Below are positions 1-8,398 of a DNA stretch of 64,000 nucleotides, one piece after another (the first letter of the stretch is position 1; every line of letters begins with the position of its first letter). The DNA comes from Paraburkholderia sp. BCC1886. Its GTDB lineage: Bacteria; Pseudomonadota; Gammaproteobacteria; Burkholderiales; Burkholderiaceae. Made by a program: the position numbers and the translations under genes. Under the pieces are notes generated by a model. The model did no database searches and was not told where the DNA came from. It worked only from the letters and a program-made list of their open reading frames with translations. The stretch is taken from positions 1-64,000 of the forward strand of contig NZ_CAAJGK010000129.1 in NCBI RefSeq assembly GCF_900996245.1, given 5' to 3'.

Positions 1-129
1 AGTTCGATTCTCGTCGGCATTCAGGTGCCGGAGAGCGAGAACGATGCGTTCGCGCGCTTCCAGGCGACGCTCGGTTATCCGAACTGGGAAGAAACGCATA
101 ACCCGGTGTATCGGTTGTTTCTTGCTTGA
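1..129 (+). CDS. ilvA: Threonine ammonia-lyase (biosynthetic), C-terminal end only
   Basis: The window opens inside this gene; 42 codons remain before TGA. The residues GIQVPESE, FARFQATLGYP and THNPVYRLFL match what I remember of the last ACT-like regulatory repeat of IlvA, which deaminates threonine to 2-oxobutyrate as the first step of isoleucine synthesis. The catalytic PLP domain lies outside the window, so nothing can be said about activity. The call rests on a short tail, but the motif string is distinctive. Confidence 0.8.
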   Translation, partial: SSILVGIQVPESENDAFARFQATLGYPNWEETHNPVYRLFLA

Positions 130-379
130 AGTGATTGGCAGAAGCGTTTTTGCGGCTCGGGGTTTACCTTGAGTCTGCAAAAGCAGGTTCATCGTGAGAC
201 GAATGCCGCAATGTGTCCGCAAGCCTTTGCAGTAAGGGTTATGCCGGCTTCGACCTCGCGCAGCCTGGCTCGTCGTATCGGATCAGGAGATAGTACGTAT
301 CCGCCGTATCGCGTTGCGCCATACCGCGCACGATCGTCACACTGAGCGCAAATCAATCGCCGCATTCAGGAGACACCCC

Positions 380-1555
380 ATGCGCACTCAGGTTGGCATC
401 ATCGGCGCCGGGCCCGCAGGCCTGCTTCTTTCCCATCTTCTTCATTTGCGCGGTATCGAGTCGGTCGTGCTCGAATCGCGCACGCGTGAACAGATCGAGT
501 CCACCATTCGTGCCGGCGTGCTCGAACAGGGAACGATGGATCTGCTGACCGAAGCCGGCGTCGGCGCGCGGATGAAAGCAGAGGGCGCGCTGCATCATGG
601 CTTCGAACTCGCGTTCGAAGGCAAGCGTCGCCGCATCGATCTCACTGGACTCACCGGACATTCGATCACCGTGTATGCGCAGCACGAAGTCATCAAGGAT
701 CTGGTGGCGGCCCGCATGGCGGCAGACGGTGCGCTGCGCTTCGGTGTGACCGATACGTCGCTGCACGGTATCGACACCGACGCGCCGTCGATCCGCTATC
801 GCCATGAGGGCACCGAACACGAATTGCACTGCGATTTCGTGATCGGCTGCGATGGTTCGCAAGGCGTCTCGCGTGCAGCGATTCCGCAGGCGTTGCGCAA
901 GGATTTCGAACGCATCTATCCGTTTGGCTGGTTCGGCATTTTGTGCGAGGCGCCGCCGTCGTCGGAAGAATTGATCTACGCACGACATGAACGCGGCTTC
1001 GCGTTGATCAGCACGCGCTCGCCCAACGTGCAGCGCATGTACTTCCAATGCGATCCGAAAGATTCCGTCGACAACTGGTCCGACGATCGCATCTGGTCGG
1101 AACTGCATGCACGGGTGGATTCGCACGACGGTCAGCAGATTGTCGACGGCAAGATCTTTCAGAAGAACATTGTGGGCATGCGCAGTTTCGTGTCGGCGAC
1201 CATGCAGCATGGCCGGCTTTTTCTCGCAGGCGATGCCGCGCATATCGTGCCGCCGACCGGCGCAAAAGGGATGAATCTCGCCGTCGCCGACGTGCGTGTG
1301 CTGACCGAAGCATTGAACGCGTTCTATACGGAAAATCGCAGCGATCTGCTCGACGGTTATAGCGAAACCGCACTTAAGCGCGTGTGGCGCGCCGAGCATT
1401 TCTCTTACTGGATGACCAGCATGATGCATCGTATAGAAGGCGCGTCGCCGTTCGAGCAACAGCTTCAGGTCGCCGAGCTCGACTATGTGACGAGCTCACG
1501 TGCGGCCGCGACAGCGATGGCTGAAAATTACGTCGGCATGGCAGTCGTGCAATAG
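380..1555 (+). CDS. pobA: 4-hydroxybenzoate 3-monooxygenase
   Basis: A 391-residue FAD- and NADPH-dependent hydroxylase that converts 4-hydroxybenzoate to protocatechuate, feeding the beta-ketoadipate pathway. The N-terminal GxGxxG nucleotide fold reads GAGPAG at residues 9-14. A DG motif occurs in VIGCDGS, and the FAD/ribityl motif GDAAHIVPPTGAKGMN sits near residue 285. Length agrees with the family (about 394). An in-frame ATG exists at 314, but the ATG at 380 has AGGAGA just upstream and starts directly at the dinucleotide fold. The usual activator gene pobR is not next to it; the upstream neighbour is ilvA. Confidence 0.95.
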   Translation: MRTQVGIIGAGPAGLLLSHLLHLRGIESVVLESRTREQIESTIRAGVLEQGTMDLLTEAGVGARMKAEGALHHGFELAFEGKRRRIDLTGLTGHSITVYAQHEVIKDLVAARMAADGALRFGVTDTSLHGIDTDAPSIRYRHEGTEHELHCDFVIGCDGSQGVSRAAIPQALRKDFERIYPFGWFGILCEAPPSSEELIYARHERGFALISTRSPNVQRMYFQCDPKDSVDNWSDDRIWSELHARVDSHDGQQIVDGKIFQKNIVGMRSFVSATMQHGRLFLAGDAAHIVPPTGAKGMNLAVADVRVLTEALNAFYTENRSDLLDGYSETALKRVWRAEHFSYWMTSMMHRIEGASPFEQQLQVAELDYVTSSRAAATAMAENYVGMAVVQ

Positions 1556-1751
1556 CGAAACGAACGAACGGCAGAAAACGGTGGGGGTTTATACGTAGCG
1601 ATGCATGTAGTGGTTTGAATTGTCGTGTAGTCAGCAACAGTGAATTCGTGATTAACGGATTTATCAGAAAGAGGCGGACACCTACACTCCTTCCATCGCT
1701 GCAAACAACCTTACCCGCAGCGGGCATAAGACAATCTCTGGAGGTGGTTTC

Positions 1752-2006
1752 ATGAAATCGCTCATTCAAGCAGTTGCTGTTGCACTCGTTCTCAGCGCAC
1801 CGGTTGTTTCTTTCGCGCAGTCGTCCACTCAGGCATCACCCGACAGTTCACAAGCCACTCAGGCTCAGTCGTATGGCCAGCAACAGGCTACGCCGGCTGA
1901 TTCGACCGGTTACGGTTCTGCCGGTCACGGTTCATGGCAGGCCGGTCATCGGGGTGGCGATACGACGGTCAGTTCGTATTCCCCGCCCGTGTATAACGCA
2001 CGGTGA
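1752..2006 (+). CDS. Small exported protein of unknown function
   Basis: An 84-residue protein with a clear Sec signal peptide: K at position 3, a hydrophobic core of about 15 residues, and an AXA-like end at SFAQ (around residue 23). The mature part is rich in Q, S, T and G, with no cysteine and no recognisable fold. The leader resembles that of small exported Burkholderia proteins often tagged DUF4148, but the rest of that domain is not evident. GGAGGT lies just upstream of the ATG, and a strong terminator follows, so it is probably a single-gene transcript. Confidence 0.75.
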   Translation: MKSLIQAVAVALVLSAPVVSFAQSSTQASPDSSQATQAQSYGQQQATPADSTGYGSAGHGSWQAGHRGGDTTVSSYSPPVYNAR

Positions 2007-2017
2007 GCATGCAATAT

Positions 2018-2052
2018 AAAAAACGCGCGGCATGATTGCCGCGCGTTTTTTT
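2018..2052 (+). terminator. Rho-independent terminator
   Basis: Perfect 8-bp GC stem (CGCGCGGC at 2024-2031 with GCCGCGCG at 2038-2045), 6-nt loop and a run of seven T. It is also preceded by a run of A, so it can work for both the exported protein gene upstream and the minus-strand gene downstream. Confidence 0.9.
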
Positions 2053-2074
2053 ATGCTCGCGAAACTCGTGGTTA

Positions 2075-2323
2075 TCAAGGCAAACGCATCAACGTGACTT
2101 CGTTTTGCAGTAGCGCCACCAGATCGTCGTCGGAAGGGCGCGTGCCCCAATGTCGTGCGCCTGCTACCGATGCGATCGCCATCCACGAGTGCGGTGGAAA
2201 CCATTCACGTAAAAGCACGCCGTCATGACGCAGACACAATTGACCGGTCTGCTCGCTGTATTCCGCGCAGATCTGCATGCCATCGACCGAAGTGCTGACT
2301 CGCCGTATATCGCTTCGTAGCAA
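2075..2323 (-). CDS. Hypothetical protein, 82 residues
   Basis: I do not recognise this protein. It is soluble, with no signal peptide or membrane segment, and contains several Trp residues (REWFPPHSW, RHWGTRPSDDDLVALLQ). It ends head-on against the terminator at 2018-2052. The composition looks like a real protein, and no longer opposite-strand frame explains it. Start choice is uncertain because no strong ribosome site is visible. Confidence 0.55.
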   Translation of the reverse strand: MLRSDIRRVSTSVDGMQICAEYSEQTGQLCLRHDGVLLREWFPPHSWMAIASVAGARHWGTRPSDDDLVALLQNEVTLMRLP

Positions 2324-2423
2324 AGCGTCGCTCCTGCTGAATGGATAGCATGCTCGATGTCACGCGGATCGCAACAGGCGAGCCTCGCCGTGATGGCGGG
2401 AGGCCCGTCCGTTTGCGTTAGCG

Positions 2424-2792
2424 TTAATGGCGATGGCCGTGGTCGCCGCCACCGCCATGACCGCCACCGTAGCCGCCGCCATGACCGCCGCCGTAGCCAC
2501 CGCCATGACCACCGCCGTGACCATGCCAGTCGCCACCGCCGCCATGCCAGCCGCGGTCGTGATGCCAGCCGCGATGACGCGCTTCCCAGTCACGCCGCGC
2601 CCAGTAGCGGTGACCGTCGTAATAGCGGTCGCCATGCCAACCCGGACTGACGACGACAACCGGCGCAGGCGCATAACCCGGTGAACCGATATTCACGCCG
2701 ACGTTGACCTGTGCCGATGCGATCGACGATGCGCCGATGCCCAGTGCGGCGACGAGCGCCAGCGACGCTGCGTGGTTTCGTGCTTTCTTCAT
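2424..2792 (-). CDS. Exported Gly/His-rich protein
   Basis: A 122-residue protein with an N-terminal signal peptide (MKKARNH, hydrophobic core, cleavage near ASAQ). The middle is Trp/Arg/His-rich (WHGDRYYDGHRYW, RHRGWHHDRGWH). The last 40 residues are a tandem GGHGGGYGG-type repeat ending GDHGHRH. An upstream in-frame ATG exists at 2813, but the ATG at 2792 has GGGGAA upstream and begins the lysine-rich signal. The many histidines suggest metal binding in the periplasm; this is inference only. It lies downstream of, and on the same strand as, another His-rich exported protein. Confidence 0.8.
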   Translation of the reverse strand: MKKARNHAASLALVAALGIGASSIASAQVNVGVNIGSPGYAPAPVVVVSPGWHGDRYYDGHRYWARRDWEARHRGWHHDRGWHGGGGDWHGHGGGHGGGYGGGHGGGYGGGHGGGGDHGHRH

Positions 2793-2852
2793 GTTGTATT
2801 CCCCGATTAGCAATTGGAAGTGCGCTCAACCCGACGGTCCGCGCGTCTCGAC

Positions 2853-2984
2853 TCAGTAGCGATCGTGGTCGTGATAATGCTCGTGATCGTGATAGCCGCC
2901 ACCGCCCGGCGGTACGAAAATACAACCGCCCAAAGCGCTGCCCAACGTCGTGGCGAGAATGATGAGTGCGAGAATTTTTTTCAT
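2853..2984 (-). CDS. Short His-rich putative lipoprotein, 43 residues
   Basis: Read directly on the minus strand: MKKILALIILATTLGSALGG followed by a cysteine, then IFVPPGGGGYHDHEHYHDHD and RY. The leader and LGGC give a plausible lipobox, so the mature peptide would be only about 23 residues, seven of them His. GGGAGAAA precedes the ATG. It has the same orientation as the Gly/His-rich gene 60 bp downstream. A small envelope metal-binding lipoprotein is my inference; small Burkholderia lipoproteins of this look are common but uncharacterised. Confidence 0.7.
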   Translation of the reverse strand: MKKILALIILATTLGSALGGCIFVPPGGGGYHDHEHYHDHDRY

Positions 2985-3476
2985 GATGTTTCTCCCGTTT
3001 TGCGTGTGATCGAACTTTACTGACGGGTCGCATTACCAGTGTGTTCGTGTGTAACAGGACGTTGTCGTTTCGAGCGATGCCAATTCGCATCGCGTAGACA
3101 CAGTCATACGCCGCATTCAAACGACGGCAGCGACGCGGCGCGCCTGCAAGCCACGCGTCAAGTAGTTGAACGGGCTATGTAAACCCTTGTGGCATAGCGC
3201 GCTATCTGGGCTGTCGAACGCTCCATTGCAAGCATGCTCGCGCCACAGGAGGACGCCCGCGGCAAGCGCCGCACAGCTATGCCCGACAGATACATTCAGT
3301 TGCAGACTAGGGTCGAACAGGCCTGCATTCAGCCCTGCAACAGCCTTTGCGCTATTGCATGCTCACGCGAATCGACACGATGCGCAGCGTGATAAGCACT
3401 TCGCAAACAAGTCTTTTACGTGAGCAGCAGGCGCTGGTTAGATTGTCCTGATCGCTTCCACTCAGGAGACACCGGC
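2985..3476. other. Intergenic region without a supported gene
   Basis: About 490 bp between the minus-strand lipoprotein gene and the plus-strand dioxygenase, so it should contain both divergent promoters. Small open frames exist on both strands, but none has a ribosome site or a protein-like composition. I see no repeat, tRNA or strong hairpin. Confidence 0.6.
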
Positions 3477-4427
3477 ATGGCCCATCCCACCCAACTCAAC
3501 CCGTTCGCGCGCACCGCGAGTCAGACGCTCGAGATTCATCCCATCACCGGCCGCATCGGTGCGGAAATTCGTGGCGTGCGCTTGTCGGGGGAACTCGAAT
3601 CGACCACCGTCGAGTCGATTCGCGCCGCGCTCCTGCAGCACAAGGTGATTTTCTTTCGCGGCCAGACGCATCTGCAGGATGCCGATCAGGAAGCGTTCGC
3701 CGCCTTGCTCGGCGAGCCGGTTTCGCATCCCACGGTGCCTGTGGTGGACGGTACCGACTATTTGCTGGAGCTCGATTCGAACCGGGGCGGCCGCGCCAAT
3801 TCATGGCACACGGACGTGACCTTCGTCGCGGCTTACCCGCAAGCGTCGATTCTGCGCGGCGTGACGATACCGGAAGTCGGCGGCGACACGGTATGGGCCA
3901 ATACGGCGACCGCGTACCAGGATTTGCCGCCGCCGCTGAAGGCGCTCGCCGAGCAACTGTGGGCCGTGCACAGCAACGACTACGACTACGCGAACCACGC
4001 GAATGTCGGCGCGCGCGGGCACGATGCCGAGGCGCGTCAGCGCTACCGTGAAGCGTTCGTATCGACGCGTTATGAAACCGAGCATCCGGTCGTGCGCGTG
4101 CATCCGGAGACCGGCGAATACACGCTGATTCTCGGACACTTCGTGAAAAATTTCGTGGGCCTCACGCCGTCCGCGTCGGCGCATGTGCTCGAACTGCTGC
4201 AAGGCTACGTGACCCGACTCGAAAACATCGTGCGCTGGCGCTGGCAAACCGGCGATGTCGCTATCTGGGACAACCGCGCCACGCAGCACTACGCGGTCAA
4301 CGATTACGGCGACGCGCATCGCGTGGTGCGGCGGGTGACGTTGACGGGCGATGTGCCGGTGAGCGTCGACGGACGCCGCAGCGTGAGCCGTCTGGTCGAA
4401 GCGAACCAGCCGGCCCGCGCGGCCTGA
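3477..4427 (+). CDS. TauD/TfdA-family 2-oxoglutarate-dependent dioxygenase
   Basis: A 316-residue non-heme Fe(II) enzyme of the TauD/TfdA/AtsK group, which oxygenates sulfonates, alkyl sulfates or aryloxy acids. The iron ligands are visible as H111 and D113 (WHTDVTF) and H281 (GDAHRVVRRVTL), the last followed by the arginines that bind 2-oxoglutarate. The sequence around SILRGVTIPEVGGDTVWANT is typical. The ATG at 3477 has AGGAGA upstream; an earlier frame start at 3420 is unlikely. The substrate cannot be told. A sulfonate-type ABC transporter lies 5 kb downstream, which is at best suggestive of sulfur scavenging. Confidence 0.88.
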   Translation: MAHPTQLNPFARTASQTLEIHPITGRIGAEIRGVRLSGELESTTVESIRAALLQHKVIFFRGQTHLQDADQEAFAALLGEPVSHPTVPVVDGTDYLLELDSNRGGRANSWHTDVTFVAAYPQASILRGVTIPEVGGDTVWANTATAYQDLPPPLKALAEQLWAVHSNDYDYANHANVGARGHDAEARQRYREAFVSTRYETEHPVVRVHPETGEYTLILGHFVKNFVGLTPSASAHVLELLQGYVTRLENIVRWRWQTGDVAIWDNRATQHYAVNDYGDAHRVVRRVTLTGDVPVSVDGRRSVSRLVEANQPARAA

Positions 4428-4542
4428 GGCGAAGCGGCCCGAACGCGGACTGCGTCGGTAAAGTATTGATAAAACACGGCTAAAACACGGGTAAACGATG
4501 AACACAAACTCTCGTACGAGCGGACCGTCACTCCTGGTGCGA

Positions 4543-4551
4543 TGCTATATT
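4543..4551 (+). promoter_or_regulatory. Candidate extended -10 promoter for kdgT
   Basis: TGCTATATT fits an extended -10 (TGnTATAAT) and lies about 90 bp before the kdgT start codon. No good -35 hexamer is visible 17 bp upstream. This is pattern reading only. Confidence 0.35.
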
Positions 4552-4640
4552 GCGCCGAAAGGGAGCAGCCCGTGATCCGGGCGGACATCACTGCGGGCAA
4601 CACGCCCGGCCAACGGGACGCAAAAGTCCACGGAGGAGAC

Positions 4641-5711
4641 ATGAAGATAAAGAAAGCGATCGACCTGGTCCCAGGCGGTCTGATGCTGGTGCCTCTATTG
4701 CTCGGCGCTTGCGTGCATACCTTCGCGCCGGGTGCCGGCAAATACCTCGGTTCGTTCACCAACGGTTTGATCTCCGGCACCGTGCCGATTCTGGCGGTGT
4801 GGTTCTTCTGCATGGGCGCGACCATCGATCTGCGCGCCACCGGTCTCGTGCTGCGCAAGTCGGGCACACTGCTCGTCACCAAGATGCTGGTCGCGTGGAT
4901 CGCCACCATCGTCGCCTCTCATTTCATTCCCATCGACGGCGTCAAGGCCGGGCTCTTCGCAGGGCTCTCGGTGCTCGCGATCACGACGTCGATGGACATG
5001 ACCAACGGCGGTCTGTACGCGGCGGTCATGCAGCAGTACGGCAGCAAGGAAGAGGCTGGCGCGTTCGTGCTGATGTCGATTGAATCCGGGCCGCTCGTCA
5101 GCATGATCATTCTCGGCGCGACCGGGGTCGCGTTTTTCGAACCGCGGCTGTTCGTCGGCGCGGTGTTGCCATTTCTGATCGGCTTCGCGTTGGGTAATCT
5201 GGATGGCGAGTTGCGCGAGTTCTTCGGCCGTTGCGTGCATCCGCTGATTCCGTTCTTCGGCTTCGCGCTGGGCAATGGCATCGACCTCGGCGTGATCGTC
5301 AAGAGCGGCTTGCCGGGTATCGTGCTGGGGCTCGGCGTGATCGTCGTGACCGGCATTCCGCTGATTTTCGCGGATCGCTGGATTGCCGGCGGCAATGGCG
5401 CGGCGGGTCTCGCGGCTTCGTCGACGGCGGGCGCGGCGGTGGCGAATCCGGCGATCATCGGCGAGATGATTCCGCGCTTCAAACCGCTGGTGCCGGCCGC
5501 GACCGCGATGGTCGCGACGGCGTGCCTCGTCACCGCGATTCTGGTGCCCATCCTGACCGCGCTTTGGGTGCGGCGCTATCAGGCCACGCATCGCACGCGT
5601 GCTGGGTTCGGTTCGGAACCCGTCGTCAATCCGGTGACGACGCCGGTGAGTCCGGTGAGCCCGGTCACCAGCGCGGCCGCGCCGCTGGGTGAGCGGGACG
5701 CGCACGTTTGA
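4641..5711 (+). CDS. kdgT: 2-keto-3-deoxygluconate permease
   Basis: A 356-residue inner-membrane protein with about ten hydrophobic segments, matching the KdgT family that imports 2-dehydro-3-deoxygluconate with protons. Family features seen are KKAIDLVPGGLMLVPLLLGA at the N-terminus, FTNGLISGTVPILAVWFFCMGA, ITTSMDMTNGGLYAA, and the AAGLAASSTAGAAVANPA stretch. GGAGGA at 4632 is well placed for the ATG at 4641; the earlier in-frame ATG at 4542 would add a hydrophilic leader and is rejected. The C-terminal tail after the last membrane segment is rich in P, V and T. No kdgK or kdgA is adjacent. Confidence 0.9.
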   Translation: MKIKKAIDLVPGGLMLVPLLLGACVHTFAPGAGKYLGSFTNGLISGTVPILAVWFFCMGATIDLRATGLVLRKSGTLLVTKMLVAWIATIVASHFIPIDGVKAGLFAGLSVLAITTSMDMTNGGLYAAVMQQYGSKEEAGAFVLMSIESGPLVSMIILGATGVAFFEPRLFVGAVLPFLIGFALGNLDGELREFFGRCVHPLIPFFGFALGNGIDLGVIVKSGLPGIVLGLGVIVVTGIPLIFADRWIAGGNGAAGLAASSTAGAAVANPAIIGEMIPRFKPLVPAATAMVATACLVTAILVPILTALWVRRYQATHRTRAGFGSEPVVNPVTTPVSPVSPVTSAAAPLGERDAHV

Positions 5712-5735
5712 CGATGGTGGGCGCTCGATCCTGAC

Positions 5736-6335
5736 CTAGCGTCCGAGCTTGTCCTGCAGCATCGCCTTGACCACAGGCCATTCGTCGTCGATCAAGCTAA
5801 AGCGCACCGAGTTGCGTTTGCGTCCATCCGGCATGATCCGTTCATGCCGGACAATCCCTTCCTGTTTCGCGCCGATCCTCAGAATCGCATTGCGCGATTT
5901 CTCGTTCAGCTCGTCCGTGGTGAACTGCACGCGCACGCAGTGCATCGTCTCGAACGCATGCTGAAGCAGCAGATACTTGGCCTCCGTGTTCACCGGCGAG
6001 CGCTGCACCGACGCGCTCAACCACGTATGCCCGATTTCGAGCTTGCGATTGGCCCGGTCGATCTTCCAGAAACGCGTGCTGCCGACAATCCTGCCGCTAT
6101 CGCGCTGTACGATCACGAAGGGCATCACGCTGCCCGCCGCGCGTCCTTCGAGCGCGGTGGCGAGATAGGCGGCCATCGTCTGCGGACCCGGCACGACGGT
6201 CAGCGTGAGATTCCATAGCTCGCCGTCGGCGGCCGCCTCGAGCAGCGCCGGCGCATGGTCCGGCTGAAGCGGGCGAAGTTCGACGCTTGCGCCGGTCAGG
6301 GTAGGTTGCATCGGTTCTATTAACTGTGGCTGCAT
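5736..6335 (-). CDS. GNAT-family N-acetyltransferase (RimJ/RimL-like)
   Basis: A 199-residue protein with the acyl-CoA acetyltransferase fold: ELRPLQPDHAPALLEAA at the start, GRIVGSTRFWKIDRANRKLEIGHTWL in the core, then NTEAKYLLLQHAFE and NEKSRNAILRIGAKQEGIVR, which is the usual AcCoA-binding loop and C-terminal beta strand of RimJ-type enzymes. The target (protein N-terminus, small molecule or antibiotic) is unknown. The start may be 6335 or 6311 (MQPTL); neither has a strong ribosome site. The terminator of the upstream gene ends only a few bases before it, leaving almost no room for a private promoter. Confidence 0.8.
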   Translation of the reverse strand: MQPQLIEPMQPTLTGASVELRPLQPDHAPALLEAAADGELWNLTLTVVPGPQTMAAYLATALEGRAAGSVMPFVIVQRDSGRIVGSTRFWKIDRANRKLEIGHTWLSASVQRSPVNTEAKYLLLQHAFETMHCVRVQFTTDELNEKSRNAILRIGAKQEGIVRHERIMPDGRKRNSVRFSLIDDEWPVVKAMLQDKLGR

Positions 6336-6339
6336 GACG

Positions 6340-6377
6340 AAAAAAAGCCCGCGAACGAATGAACGCTCGCGGGCTTT
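6340..6377 (-). terminator. Rho-independent terminator after the aldehyde dehydrogenase gene
   Basis: An 11-bp stem (6344-6354 with 6367-6377; AAAGCCCGCGA pairing with TCGCGGGCTTT) and a T-tract on the minus strand at 6340-6346. It is placed just after the stop at 6404. Confidence 0.85.
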
Positions 6378-6403
6378 CGCGGAGGATCGAGCAGAAAGCG
6401 AAC

Positions 6404-7849
6404 CTAGACGGCCATGACCGAGACGGCCTTCGTGACCAGGTAAGCCTCCATCGCTTCCGGACCGCCTTCCGAACCGTAGCCCGAATCCTTCACGCCGCCG
6501 AACGGCATTTCCGGCGACGGTGTAGCCGGCTGGTTGATCCACAGCATGCCGACTTCGAGTTGTTGCGACAGCAGATGCACGTTCGCGAACGACTTCGTGA
6601 ACGCGTAACCGGCGAGGCCGTACGGCAGACGGTTCGCTTCGGCAATCGCTTCTTCCAGCTTGTCGAAACCGCGGATGGCAGCGACCGGACCGAACGGCTC
6701 GTTGTTGAACACGTCCGCTTCGAGCGACACGTTCGTCAGCACGGTCGGCGCGAAGAAGTTGCCTTCCGAACCGACGCGTTCGCCGCCGGTTTCCACCTTG
6801 GCGCCGGTCTTGCGCGCGTCGTCGAGCACCTTGCTCATGGCTGTCAGACGACGCGGATTGGCGAGCGGCCCGAGCGTCGTGCCTTCGGTCAGGCCGTCGC
6901 CGAGCTTCAGGCTTTCGGCGTGTTTGACGAGCGCCGCGGCGAATTCTTCACGCAGACTGTTGTGAACCAGGAATCGCGTCGGCGAGATACAGACCTGACC
7001 GGCATTGCGGAACTTGGCGGCGCCGGCGGCCTTGACGGCCAGCGCGACGTCGGCGTCTTCGGCGACGATCACGGGAGCGTGGCCGCCCAGTTCCATCGTG
7101 GCGCGCTTCATGTGCGCGCCGGCCAGTGCGGCCAGTTGCTTGCCGACCGGCGTCGAACCCGTGAACGTGACCTTGCGGATCGTCGGGTGCGGAATCAGAT
7201 AGCTCGAAATTTCAGCCGGGTCGCCGAACACCAGGCCGACCGTACCGGGTGGCACCCCTGCATCGACGAAAGCCTGCAGCAGCGCGGCCGGCGACGCCGG
7301 GGTTTCTTCCGGTGCCTTGACGAGGAACGAACAGCCGCTGGCGAGCGCCGCGCTCAGCTTGCGCACGATCTGGTTGACCGGGAAATTCCACGGCGTGAAC
7401 GCAGCGACCGGGCCGATCGGTTCCTTCAACACCTGCTGCTGCGCAGCGAGATTGCGCGACGGCACGATACGGCCATAGACGCGGCGGCCTTCGTCTGCAA
7501 ACCATTCGATGATGTCGGCTGCCGCCAGTGCTTCGACACGCGCTTCGGGGAACGGCTTGCCCTGTTCCTGCGTCAGCAGGCGACCGATGTCGGCGGCACG
7601 CTCGCGCACCAGTGCGGCGGCTTTACGCATCGTGGCGGCGCGTTCGTTCGCGGGAATCTTGCGCCATGCGTCGAAGCCTTTTTGCGCGGCGGCCAGTGCA
7701 CGATCGAGATCGGCAATGCCTGCGTGGGCCACGTGGCCGATGACTTTGCCGGTGGCGGGATTGACGACGTCGAGCGTCTTGCCGCTGGCGGCGTCGGTCC
7801 ATTCGCCGTTGATCAGAAGTCGGGTGTCGGTATAGCTCGAGGTGGACAT
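6404..7849 (-). CDS. NAD(P)-dependent succinate-semialdehyde dehydrogenase-like aldehyde dehydrogenase
   Basis: A 481-residue aldehyde dehydrogenase. Catalytic Cys287 is in GQVCISPTR and the general base Glu253 is in MELGGHAP. The cofactor loop FTGSTPVGKQL and PWNFPVNQIVRK are in place. The sequence style (WRKIPANERAATMRKAAAL, the ending MPFGGVKDSGYGSEGG) is that of the GabD/DavD and 2-oxoglutarate-semialdehyde dehydrogenase group, so succinate semialdehyde, glutarate semialdehyde or 2-oxoglutarate semialdehyde are all possible substrates. No gabT lies next to it. It is followed by a strong terminator, so it is likely a one-gene unit with some read-through into the GNAT gene. Confidence 0.85.
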   Translation of the reverse strand: MSTSSYTDTRLLINGEWTDAASGKTLDVVNPATGKVIGHVAHAGIADLDRALAAAQKGFDAWRKIPANERAATMRKAAALVRERAADIGRLLTQEQGKPFPEARVEALAAADIIEWFADEGRRVYGRIVPSRNLAAQQQVLKEPIGPVAAFTPWNFPVNQIVRKLSAALASGCSFLVKAPEETPASPAALLQAFVDAGVPPGTVGLVFGDPAEISSYLIPHPTIRKVTFTGSTPVGKQLAALAGAHMKRATMELGGHAPVIVAEDADVALAVKAAGAAKFRNAGQVCISPTRFLVHNSLREEFAAALVKHAESLKLGDGLTEGTTLGPLANPRRLTAMSKVLDDARKTGAKVETGGERVGSEGNFFAPTVLTNVSLEADVFNNEPFGPVAAIRGFDKLEEAIAEANRLPYGLAGYAFTKSFANVHLLSQQLEVGMLWINQPATPSPEMPFGGVKDSGYGSEGGPEAMEAYLVTKAVSVMAV

Positions 7850-8153
7850 GCTGATTCCTTTAAATGGGAAAACAAGACGGGGGAACTGCGCGACCGGGTG
7901 CGGATCGTGGTGCGATGCACCAGACCGGCGTGCCCAAGGATGGACTGCCGAAAGCGATTATCTTATCTGATTGCGAGCATTCGCATCGGGCGCCGCACAG
8001 CCGCGGTGCGAGGCGGGCACCGGCCCGCGGCATGCAGCAGTGCCGCGCAAACAGGCGTACAGTCAGGCGGCAAGTCGCAGGAACCGCCGGTCACCCGAGT
8101 CACGCCGGCGGCGAATGCAATTCAATCAACCTGGATGCACACGAGGAATCGAC
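7850..8153. other. Divergent intergenic region
   Basis: About 300 bp between the aldehyde dehydrogenase and the cold-shock gene. It should hold both promoters and the 5' leader of the cold-shock mRNA. No gene is supported, although several shadow frames of the flanking genes run through it. Confidence 0.5.
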
Positions 8154-8357
8154 ATGCCAACTGGAACAGTGAAGTGGTTCAATGACGCGAAGGGTTTTGG
8201 CTTCATCACCCCGGACGACGGCGGTGAAGATCTGTTCGCGCACTTCTCGGAGATTCGCAGCGAAGGTTTCAAATCGTTGCAGGAAAACCAGAAAGTCAGC
8301 TTCGAAATCAAGCAGGGGCCGAAGGGCAAGCAGGCGGCCGATATCAAACCGGCATGA
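8154..8357 (+). CDS. Cold-shock protein, CspA family
   Basis: A 67-residue single-domain OB-fold protein that binds single-stranded RNA and DNA. It starts GTVKWFND, with RNP1 as KGFGFI and RNP2 as DLFAHF, and ends GKQAADIKPA. It has family length. GAGGAA precedes the ATG at 8154. Proteobacteria often have several copies, so a specific csp number cannot be assigned. Confidence 0.95.
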   Translation: MPTGTVKWFNDAKGFGFITPDDGGEDLFAHFSEIRSEGFKSLQENQKVSFEIKQGPKGKQAADIKPA

Positions 8358-8398
8358 CGGGACAGGCCGGTTCACACCCGAGCGTGTGCAGCCGGCCG

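Noticed and set aside
3166..3423. 85-codon plus-strand frame in the 3 kb intergenic region
   Set aside because: No ribosome site, poor composition, and no recognisable features.
6359..8185. 608-codon open frame on the plus strand
   Set aside because: It is the antisense shadow of the aldehyde dehydrogenase gene; Arg/His-rich translation with no fold, typical of GC-rich DNA.
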